Both the position numbers and the translations under genes were made by a program. Positions 52,365-59,136 of a DNA stretch of 64,000 nucleotides are shown piece by piece. Source of the DNA: Pedobacter cryoconitis (GTDB taxonomy: Bacteria; Bacteroidota; Bacteroidia; Sphingobacteriales; Sphingobacteriaceae); assembly GCF_001590605.1 (NCBI RefSeq), contig NZ_CP014504.1, forward strand, positions 4,898,001 to 4,962,000, read 5' to 3'. How positions within the stretch are numbered: the stretch's first letter is position 1; the number at the start of each line of letters is the position of its first letter. The notes below the pieces were generated by a model. That model saw nothing but the letters and a program-made list of their open reading frames with translations, was not told the DNA's origin and ran no database searches.

Positions 52365-52598
52365 ATGGGAAGTTTAACGGGTAAATTTTCAAAGGGAATC
52401 CTGGACGATTTCATTTTTAAAGCAGCAGTTTGGCGTACAGGTTGTTTCAAAAGTTCTCTACTGGGCATAATGAAACAATCAAGGGAAACCGAAAAGACAT
52501 CAGAGAACTTTCGTCAAAGTGGCAAGCCTGGAAAAATCAGGATCTTTCCTCCCCCTAAGAATTCCGCTGAAGCGTTGACCGATCTCTTATCAAAGTAA
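52365..52598 (+). CDS. Small hypothetical protein, possibly a gene remnant
   Basis: A 77-codon frame from ATG at 52365 (MGSLTGKFSKGILDDFIF) to TAA at 52598; a TTG eight codons earlier could extend it. Basic and polar, with KQSRETEKTSENFRQSGK in the middle and no signal or membrane segment. I do not recognise it. The N-terminal segment has the look of longer Bacteroidota hypothetical proteins, so it may be the truncated front of such a gene. It lies right after the repeat block; expression is uncertain. Confidence 0.35.
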   Translation: MGSLTGKFSKGILDDFIFKAAVWRTGCFKSSLLGIMKQSRETEKTSENFRQSGKPGKIRIFPPPKNSAEALTDLLSK

Positions 52599-52816
52599 TC
52601 AGGAGCGTTAATACTGATAAATTGAACTATAAAATCAGGAAGTAATTAGCTTATTAAAGAATCGTAACCAGCTGCTTTGAACTCAAAAAATATCAAACCC
52701 AAAACTTGAAATTTAATCCCTAATCCACAAGTTTATGAATTGATCCCTTTTTTATTGGAGCTGACAGACAGATTTCCGAAGGATTTCTAACTTGCAGGAC
52801 ATAGTGTTATTAAAAG
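52599..52816. other. Spacer upstream of the formyl-THF cyclo-ligase gene
   Basis: About 220 AT-rich bases with no reading frame or clear repeat; presumably carries the promoter of the next gene, though no TAnnTTTG box is obvious. Confidence 0.35.
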
Positions 52817-53383
52817 ATGAATAAATCAGAAATCAGGAAACAGGAGACTAAAAAAAGGAAAGAACTTAGCCCGGAACAGGCTTATGAGCTGAGTGAGAAA
52901 TTACTTGAACAGTTCACTACGCTTGACCTGAGTGCAGTAAAAACACTTCATATTTTCCTTCCGATTGTCGAAAAGAATGAACCAGATACCTTTTTATTTA
53001 TTGAGTGGCTCAAAAAACATCATCCGCAGTTAAATATAATTGTGCCCCGCGCAGATTTTAAAACGTCTTTAATGACACATCATCATTATAAAGGCGAACA
53101 AGAGCTTTTAAAGAGTTCTTTTAATATTTTGGAGCCAGTTAACGAAGAAGAGTACACAGGTGATATAGACCTGGTTATTGTGCCTCTACTGGCATTTGAT
53201 GACAGAGGTTATCGTGTTGGATATGGCAAAGGATTCTACGACCGGTTTTTAGAAGGAAGAGGCACCCTTAAAGTGGGCTTATCTTTTTTCAAAAGCGTGG
53301 GTATCATCGATGATACCCACGAGAACGATATTCGTCTGGATCTTTGTATTACACCAGATCAGGTGATTTATTTTAAAGATTAA
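52817..53383 (+). CDS. 5-formyltetrahydrofolate cyclo-ligase
   Basis: A 188-residue MTHFS family enzyme that converts 5-formyl-THF to 5,10-methenyl-THF with ATP. Landmarks: the N-terminal basic KSEIRKQETKKRKEL (ATP), IDLVIVPLLAFDDRGYRVGYGKGFYDRFL (about 113-141, the family signature) and a C-terminal strand. It is a single gene. A 26-bp perfect palindrome in its coding sequence (53296-53321) spells part of SVGIIDDTHEN. Confidence 0.94.
   Translation: MNKSEIRKQETKKRKELSPEQAYELSEKLLEQFTTLDLSAVKTLHIFLPIVEKNEPDTFLFIEWLKKHHPQLNIIVPRADFKTSLMTHHHYKGEQELLKSSFNILEPVNEEEYTGDIDLVIVPLLAFDDRGYRVGYGKGFYDRFLEGRGTLKVGLSFFKSVGIIDDTHENDIRLDLCITPDQVIYFKD
53296..53321. repeat. 26-bp perfect palindrome within coding sequence
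   Basis: CGTGGGTATCATC followed at once by its own reverse complement, no loop. It is inside the cyclo-ligase gene and in frame. Confidence 0.9.
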
Positions 53384-53416
53384 ATCCTGTCAGGAATTTG
53401 ATCAGGCAATCAGTAA

Positions 53417-54187
53417 TTATGACGTAAGTTCCAATAAGATTGGACAATGGTCAGAGTGTATGGCATCAGATAAGATTTTAACGTCTTTAATCCGCTCTAG
53501 CATAGGTTGCGTAGCCAAATGATAATCGATACGCCAACCCAGGTTCTTACCTCTTGAACCTGCTCTGTAGCTCCACCATGTGTAATGATGAGGATCTTTG
53601 TTCAGGTGTCTGAAAGTATCAATAAAACCTGCTTCCAGGAATAAACCCATCCACTCTCTTTCCTGAGGCAGGAAGCCGGATGAATTCGCGTTGGATTTAG
53701 GATTATGGATATCAATTGCGGTATGACAGATGTTATAATCACCCGAAATGATCAGATTTGGATAAGTTTCGCGGAGTTTGGTGATATACTTCTCAAAATA
53801 GGCCATGAATTCATACTTTTTAACCTGTCTCTCGTCTCCGGATGATCCGGATGGAAGATATACGCTCATTAAAGAGAAAGTATCAAAATCGGCCCTTAAA
53901 ATGCGTCCTTCTTTATCTATCCATTCTTCCCCACATCCATATTCAACGTGATTAGGTTTGATTTTTGAAAATATGGCGACTCCGCTGTAGCCCTTTTTTT
54001 CTGCAGCAAACCAGTAATGGTGATAGCCAAGGTTCTCAATTAAACCAATGATCTCCGGAATTTGAGAAGGAAGGGCTTTCACTTCCTGAAGACAGATCAT
54101 ATCTGCATCCGTTGATTGCAGCCAGCCTACAAAGTTTTTTGTAGAGGCAGCACGGATTCCGTTCACGTTGTAAGAAAGTATCTTCAT
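53417..54187 (-). CDS. xth: Exodeoxyribonuclease III (AP endonuclease)
   Basis: A 256-residue member of the exonuclease III/APE1 family in base-excision repair. Motifs in order: LSYNVNGIRAA (residues 3-13), ICLQEVKA (metal Glu, about 32-39), SVYLPSG (about 110), ISGDYNICH (about 147), FIDTFRHLN, YTWWSYR and RIDYHLAT, DHCPI (last catalytic His). All catalytic residues are present. It follows the cyclophilin gene by 27 bases on the same strand. Confidence 0.96.
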   Translation of the reverse strand: MKILSYNVNGIRAASTKNFVGWLQSTDADMICLQEVKALPSQIPEIIGLIENLGYHHYWFAAEKKGYSGVAIFSKIKPNHVEYGCGEEWIDKEGRILRADFDTFSLMSVYLPSGSSGDERQVKKYEFMAYFEKYITKLRETYPNLIISGDYNICHTAIDIHNPKSNANSSGFLPQEREWMGLFLEAGFIDTFRHLNKDPHHYTWWSYRAGSRGKNLGWRIDYHLATQPMLERIKDVKILSDAIHSDHCPILLELTS

Positions 54188-54214
54188 TGTAGTTTCTGTT
54201 TTTTTTTAAATATT

Positions 54215-54937
54215 TTATTGGTTCAGCAGAAAGATGACTTCATCACCTCCTGATTTTTTCATCTCTTTTTCCAGCTTACGCGCTTTTCTTTTTTTCAAAA
54301 GTGTGACCGTCATTTTTACATCTGCTAAAGGGCGGTCATTGGAATCTGTTTTCACGGCCGAGATTGTATCAATCAGCGGTAATCCGCTTACAACTTCGCC
54401 ATAAACAGTATAGCGCTTATCCAGATGAGGTACACCGCCTTTACTCTTATAAATTTCGCGTTCCCATTGCGGGATTTTAAATTTTAAACGCTTAACCTCC
54501 ATACTATCCAGTTGTGCATCGGTGAATTTCTTTCCCTGTACCAGGTAAAACTGGCAGCCGCTGGATGCCATCAGTGGGTTATCATCTCTTGCCGCAGCCA
54601 ATACTCCTTTTTTATGAAACAGGCTATCGCGGAATTCGGCAGGTACAGTATAACCCACATCTCCATCCCCTAATTGCTTACCTGCCGGAGCATTTTTAGA
54701 GTCCGGATCACCTCCCTGAATCATAAATGAATGAATGACCCGATGGAAGAGTGTACCATCATAGAAACCCTTTTTGACCAGTTTAACAATATTATCCCGG
54801 TGCTGCGGGGTTTTATTGTATAGCATAATAATACATTCGCCCTGTGCTGTTGTTATCTTTAGATACTGATGTTTTGGCCCGGAAGCGAAAACAGAATTTA
54901 AGCAAAGCAGGAGCAAAAAGGTAAAGAATGGCTTCAT
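54215..54937 (-). CDS. Exported cyclophilin-type peptidyl-prolyl isomerase
   Basis: A 240-residue cyclophilin from the ATG at 54935-54937 (MKPFFTFLLLLCLNSVFASG, a signal peptide). The longer frame to 54997 puts 20 extra residues ahead of the signal and is less likely. Family motifs: LFHRVIHSFMIQGGDP (about 77-92), ASSGCQFYLVQG, YTVYGEVVSGL. It would assist folding of envelope proteins. It carries an extra insertion (KFTDAQLDSMEVKRLKFKI) common in Bacteroidota forms. Probably co-transcribed with xth. Confidence 0.92.
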   Translation of the reverse strand: MKPFFTFLLLLCLNSVFASGPKHQYLKITTAQGECIIMLYNKTPQHRDNIVKLVKKGFYDGTLFHRVIHSFMIQGGDPDSKNAPAGKQLGDGDVGYTVPAEFRDSLFHKKGVLAAARDDNPLMASSGCQFYLVQGKKFTDAQLDSMEVKRLKFKIPQWEREIYKSKGGVPHLDKRYTVYGEVVSGLPLIDTISAVKTDSNDRPLADVKMTVTLLKKRKARKLEKEMKKSGGDEVIFLLNQ

Positions 54938-55088
54938 CTGGTAGGTATTTTTGGCTAAGTTAAGACAGAATTCTACTTTTAAAAACTGGTATGGCATAAT
55001 CTTGTAATCTTTCTGTTGCTAACTGGCTGTGTTTTTCGTTTTTAAAAATTTATACTTAAGTTTGATAATTGATACTATTTATACATAA

Positions 55089-55490
55089 ATGAAACTAAAA
55101 CAAAGGATAGCTTTAGGATTATGTGCCTTTTACCTGATTACCGTAATTGGTGTTGCCCTGAGCCTGCATTTTTGCGGGGGTGAGCTGTCTGGGATTCATT
55201 TGACGGAAGTTGCCCATTGTGGTGGCTGTAATGAGGCAGAAAAATCGGTTAAAAAAGAAGATTCCTGCTGTAAAAACACAAAGGTTGATGCGAAAATCAA
55301 AGACAGTCATCAGACAGGTCTCAAAATTGATCTTCCTAAGAACCATAGTCTTCCGGTATTAATCTCTTCTTATATTTCAGAACTGCTGTCCTTTGTTTTA
55401 CCTCAGCTATTCACTAAAATTAAAGAGGAAGCCCCTCCTTTATCCGCGCGGGTCGCCCTGCATGCCTACAACTGCGTTTTCAGAAATTAG
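55089..55490 (+). CDS. HYC_CC_PP family protein
   Basis: A 133-residue protein with an N-terminal membrane segment (IALGLCAFYLITVIGVALSLHFCGG), Cys/His-rich middle (VAHCGGCNEAEKS and EDSCCKNTK) and Pro pair in EEAPPLSA, the pattern that names the HYC_CC_PP family of Bacteroidota (here HFC in place of HYC). The Cys and His residues suggest metal binding. It precedes a periplasmic HMA-domain gene, a barrel and a DUF3347 gene on the same strand. The exact role is unknown. Confidence 0.82.
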   Translation: MKLKQRIALGLCAFYLITVIGVALSLHFCGGELSGIHLTEVAHCGGCNEAEKSVKKEDSCCKNTKVDAKIKDSHQTGLKIDLPKNHSLPVLISSYISELLSFVLPQLFTKIKEEAPPLSARVALHAYNCVFRN

Positions 55491-55611
55491 ACCAGGAATA
55501 AATTAAATGTAATTGCGGATTTTCATTCGCCATTGCCTCTTTGTATTCATTTATTTCAAATCATTAGTCCCTTGTTTTTTAATATTCAGGCGGGCTTACA
55601 ACAATTTCATT

Positions 55612-56148
55612 ATGAAAACGATTAAATATTTCACCCTTATATTCTGCTTATTTATAAGCGGAAATACCTTCGCACAACAAATTTCTAAAGCTGAACTACA
55701 GGTTAACGGTTTAACTTGCTCTATGTGTTCAAGAGCTACAGAAACGTCTTTAAAAAGCCTTGGGTTTATTGAGACTGTGTCACCAGATCTGAATAGAAAT
55801 GTTTTCGTCCTTACTTTTAAAGCTGATCAGAAAGTAAACCTGGATGAGATCAGAGATAAAGTTCAGGATGCAGGGTTCTCAATAGGAGATCTTTCCGCTA
55901 CAATTAATTTCAAAAATACACAAGTTGATGCTGCAGGACTTGCTGAACTTGATGGTGCTGTTTTCCAATTCATCAATGCGAAAAGTAAAACCCTTGACGG
56001 CCCGGTTATCGCGCGTATCATGGATAAGGATTTTATCACTTCGTCTGCATTTAAGAAACAAGCTGCTGAATTAAAATCTGAAACCTATCTTAAAGGAAAA
56101 GGTGTTGTTCAGGGTAAAGAAACCCGTATTTTTCATTTAAGTATTTAA
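55612..56148 (+). CDS. Periplasmic heavy-metal-associated (HMA) domain protein
   Basis: A 178-residue exported protein from the ATG at 55612 (MKTIKYFTLIFCLFISGNTFAQ, signal peptide). An HMA ferredoxin-like domain (about 24-92) has the metal motif GLTCSMCS (CxxC). The C-terminal half (about 93-178) is of unknown fold and has no Cys. Most HMA domains are cytosolic chaperones or parts of P-type pumps, so an exported one suggests periplasmic metal capture, probably copper. The longer frame from 55513 lacks a sensible start. The next gene begins 8 bases after its stop. Confidence 0.87.
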   Translation: MKTIKYFTLIFCLFISGNTFAQQISKAELQVNGLTCSMCSRATETSLKSLGFIETVSPDLNRNVFVLTFKADQKVNLDEIRDKVQDAGFSIGDLSATINFKNTQVDAAGLAELDGAVFQFINAKSKTLDGPVIARIMDKDFITSSAFKKQAAELKSETYLKGKGVVQGKETRIFHLSI

Positions 56149-56156
56149 GCACAAGA

Positions 56157-56966
56157 ATGAAGTTTATTCAATTAGCAGCAGTAATTTTTCTGCTGGGCGG
56201 GAGCTTGGGTGCGGGTGCGCAAGAATTATATGTCTTTACAGAGCCGGCAAGTAACATGGCTGCCAAATCTATTGGGGTCAGGATCACCAATGAGGGAATC
56301 TTTAATGGTGGTGGAAACAGAACCATGCCCGAAGTGATGTTTAGCTTTAATAAAAACCTGATGACACACTTCCAGGGATTCTTTTCTGATATGGATGGTA
56401 AATACAGGCTGGAAGGAGGGAGTATTTATGCAAAATATCGTTTCCTTTCTATCGATGATACGCAGCGGCATTTACGCGCTGCGGTATTCGGCAGGGTAAG
56501 TACCAGTAAGCGGCCAACTTATACAGAAGACATCAATCTGGAAGGCGATAACAGCGGGGTTCAGGGTGGTTTAGTTGTGACTCAGCTACTTCATAAACTA
56601 GCTTTATCGGGTACAGTAAGCTATACCAAAGCTTTTGATGTGGAAAGTCAGCGGGTAGCGGGAACCTTACAGCCTGATCAGATGATTGGCTATAGTTTAT
56701 CTTCAGGATACCTGGTCCTTCCATTCGTCTATAAAAACTACAATCAGCCGAATTTCAATGTTTACTTTGAAATGCTGGGTAAAACAAATCCGGCAAATGG
56801 GAGGTCTTACCTCGATCTTGCACCCGCTTTACAGGTTATCCTGAATAGCAGGACACGTATAGATCTGGGATACAGATTCCAGGTAGCAGGAGATATGGCT
56901 GGCAGATATAATAAAAACATGTACCTGGTCCGTGCAGAGTTTAATTTCTTTAACGTTTTAAAATAA
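56157..56966 (+). CDS. Outer-membrane beta-barrel-like protein of the metal cluster
   Basis: A 269-residue exported protein: signal peptide (MKFIQLAAVIFLLGGSLGAGAQ), then alternating amphipathic strands with many Tyr/Phe/Gly and a C-terminal strand YLVRAEFNFFNVLK, as in outer-membrane barrels. The opening ASNMAAKSIGVRITNEG is the kind of segment seen in Bacteroidota proteins next to copper genes. No named family recognised with confidence. It sits between the HMA and DUF3347 genes with gaps of 8 and 4 bases, so the three are one operon. Confidence 0.75.
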   Translation: MKFIQLAAVIFLLGGSLGAGAQELYVFTEPASNMAAKSIGVRITNEGIFNGGGNRTMPEVMFSFNKNLMTHFQGFFSDMDGKYRLEGGSIYAKYRFLSIDDTQRHLRAAVFGRVSTSKRPTYTEDINLEGDNSGVQGGLVVTQLLHKLALSGTVSYTKAFDVESQRVAGTLQPDQMIGYSLSSGYLVLPFVYKNYNQPNFNVYFEMLGKTNPANGRSYLDLAPALQVILNSRTRIDLGYRFQVAGDMAGRYNKNMYLVRAEFNFFNVLK

Positions 56967-56970
56967 AAAT

Positions 56971-57480
56971 ATGAAAACAGTAATTTTAGGTTTAGCTCTA
57001 TTTTTAGGGACATTGGTACAACCTGCCCTTGCGCAGAAAGCTGACGTATCTGGTAAATTTAACCAGAGTTTAAAAAGCTATTATGCTTTAAAGAATGCAT
57101 TGGCGACGGATAAATCGGAGGAAGCTCCAAAATTAGCACTGGCCTTACAAACTGCGGTCAAAGAAGTCCCGCATAAAGGATTTAAGGAGACTAAACAACA
57201 CTTATTATGGATGTCTGAATCGGCTGTAATTCAGCAAAAAGCATTGGAGTTAAGCAAAAGTAATGACCTGAAAAATCAACGCAAAAGCTTTGAAGGAATC
57301 AGTATTGCGTTTATTAAATTAGCCAAAGAATTGAAGTTGAATACTCAGGAAGCTTTCGTTCAATATTGTCCAATGGGTAAATTCAGCTGGCTGAATGAAG
57401 TCAAAGAAATCCAGAATCCTTATTATGGGAGCCAAATGTATGACTGTGGTACTGTGAAAGATACGCTTGAAAAGAACTAA
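56971..57480 (+). CDS. DUF3347 domain protein
   Basis: A 169-residue exported protein with a signal peptide (MKTVILGLALFLGTLVQPALAQ) and a DUF3347 domain: a helical region (SYYALKNALATDKSEEA, about 37-53) and the Cys-bearing end QYCPMGKFSWLN and NPYYGSQMYDCG. DUF3347 is often fused to or encoded with copper efflux and RND adaptor proteins. The two Cys and the Met make a copper-binding site plausible. Last gene of the tight operon with HMA and barrel genes. Confidence 0.87.
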   Translation: MKTVILGLALFLGTLVQPALAQKADVSGKFNQSLKSYYALKNALATDKSEEAPKLALALQTAVKEVPHKGFKETKQHLLWMSESAVIQQKALELSKSNDLKNQRKSFEGISIAFIKLAKELKLNTQEAFVQYCPMGKFSWLNEVKEIQNPYYGSQMYDCGTVKDTLEKN

Positions 57481-57554
57481 TATTTCTTATCATACATCAA
57501 GGGTTTTTGCCATAATTCCCTATATGTTTGCAGAGTTATTTAAAACACAAATTT

Positions 57555-58127
57555 ATGAAAAAGATATTTTTATTTTTGCTTGTCGCTTCCATCAGCACAG
57601 CATCATTTGCACAAACAAAGTGGTCTGTAGACCCGATGCATACCTTTATTAATTTTGAAGTTAAACATTTGGGGATCTCCTTTGTAAATGGGTCATTCAA
57701 GAAATTTGAAGGCACAATCGATGCAGCTAAACCAGATTTAACAGATGCTAAAATCAACTTTACTGTAGCTGTAAACAGCGTTACTACTGGTGTTGAAATG
57801 AGAGATAATCATTTGAAAACAGACGATTTCTTCAATGCGGAAAAATATCCAACCATGACTTTTGTGGGTTCGTCTTTTAAGAAATTGAAAGATAATAATT
57901 ATGAACTTGCTGGTAAACTGACTATCCGCGACGTAACGAAAGACGTGAAATTTAACGTTGTTTATGGCGGAGTAGCTAAAGATCAGCAGGCAAATACAAG
58001 AGCAGGCTTTCACGCTACTACCACGGTTAACCGTTTAGATTATAATATCAAGTATGATCCAAGTGGAATGGCAGTAGCGAAAGACATCAAAATTGAATTA
58101 AACCTGGAATTCGTTCAGGCTAAATAA
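57555..58127 (+). CDS. YceI family periplasmic protein
   Basis: A 190-residue exported lipocalin-like protein, from the ATG at 57555 (MKKIFLFLLVASISTASFAQ, signal peptide). YceI landmarks: KWSVDPMHTFINFEVKHLGIS (residues 22-42), FKKFEGTI, VTTGVEMRDNHLKTDDFFNAEKYPTMTF (about 80-105) and LTIRDVTKDVKF. YceI proteins bind isoprenoid or other hydrophobic ligands; role here unknown. It is 74 bases after the DUF3347 gene and ends in a good terminator. Confidence 0.94.
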   Translation: MKKIFLFLLVASISTASFAQTKWSVDPMHTFINFEVKHLGISFVNGSFKKFEGTIDAAKPDLTDAKINFTVAVNSVTTGVEMRDNHLKTDDFFNAEKYPTMTFVGSSFKKLKDNNYELAGKLTIRDVTKDVKFNVVYGGVAKDQQANTRAGFHATTTVNRLDYNIKYDPSGMAVAKDIKIELNLEFVQAK

Positions 58128-58147
58128 TATTCTTGTTTAAACTGAAG

Positions 58148-58191
58148 AGGGGTTGTTTAAGCAGGTGAATGCTTAGATGACCCCTTTTTTT
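58148..58191 (+). terminator. Terminator of the yceI gene
   Basis: AGGGGT (58148-58153) pairs with ACCCCT (58180-58185), with inner AGC/GCT pairing, followed by seven T. Confidence 0.8.
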
Positions 58192-58203
58192 AGCTAAAAG
58201 ATT

Positions 58204-59031
58204 ATGGCAAACTTATCGGCGCTTAAAAATTTAACAGGGAATCTTCCCGTTCAGGATGAACTGATGCCTGTTTTGTTTATTGGTCATGGTTCTCCAATGA
58301 ATGGGATAGAAGACAATGAATTTAGTCAAAAATGGGCTGATATGGGACGTACGATGGCCATTCCCAAAGCTGTTATTGTCGTTTCTGCTCACTGGTTCAC
58401 CAGGGGAACAGCTGTTACTGCAATGAATTTTCCCAAAACGATTCATGACTTTGGTGGATTTCCGCAGGCCTTATTTGATGTAGAATATCCTGCGCCGGGC
58501 AGTCCTTTGCTGGCCGCAGAGACAGCAAAGCTGATTACCAGTACAGACGTTGTTTTAGATCATGATTGGGGGCTGGATCATGGGGCATGGACAGTATTAC
58601 AGCACCTATTTCCAAAGGCTGATATCCCTGTTCTGCAATTGAGTATCGATTATACAAAAGATCCAAAAGCACATTATGAAATGGCTGCTGAACTATATCA
58701 GCTCCGCAGAAAAGGAGTATTGATTATGGGTAGTGGTAATATGGTCCATAATTTAAGAATGATGAATTGGGAAATGATCAACGGAGGGGGATATGACTGG
58801 GCGCTGGAAATCAATGAGCAGTTCAAGTCATTGATTATGAATAAAGAACATCAACCTTTGATGGCTTATCAAAACCTTGGTAAAGCCGCTATGCTGGCTA
58901 TTCCGACACCAGAACATTATTTGCCATTGTTATATACATTGGGCTTGCAAAATGAGAAGGAAGAAGCCGTACTTTTCAATGATAAGGCCGTTGGTGGTTC
59001 TTTAACGATGACTTCTGTCCGGATTGGTTGA
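58204..59031 (+). CDS. 4,5-DOPA dioxygenase extradiol family (YgiD-like)
   Basis: A 275-residue class III extradiol ring-cleavage dioxygenase. Metal-ligand segments: FIGHGSPMNGIEDNEFS (His, about residue 26), VVSAHWFTRG (about 60), LDHDWGLDHGAWTVLQHLFP (two His, about 120-139) and the downstream YGG-like LIMGSGNMVHNLRMMNW (about 177). Bacterial YgiD opens DOPA to betalamic-type products in vitro; the natural substrate is unknown. It is a single gene here. Confidence 0.9.
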   Translation: MANLSALKNLTGNLPVQDELMPVLFIGHGSPMNGIEDNEFSQKWADMGRTMAIPKAVIVVSAHWFTRGTAVTAMNFPKTIHDFGGFPQALFDVEYPAPGSPLLAAETAKLITSTDVVLDHDWGLDHGAWTVLQHLFPKADIPVLQLSIDYTKDPKAHYEMAAELYQLRRKGVLIMGSGNMVHNLRMMNWEMINGGGYDWALEINEQFKSLIMNKEHQPLMAYQNLGKAAMLAIPTPEHYLPLLYTLGLQNEKEEAVLFNDKAVGGSLTMTSVRIG

Positions 59032-59136
59032 TCCTGTTGAATTGAAGCAGGCTCCCTGTAACATTTGTAAAACCTTCTTTTGTGGCAGTGGCCGTGGCTT
59101 ATATTTTTTCATAAATTGCGGGCTAAGTTTAAATTA

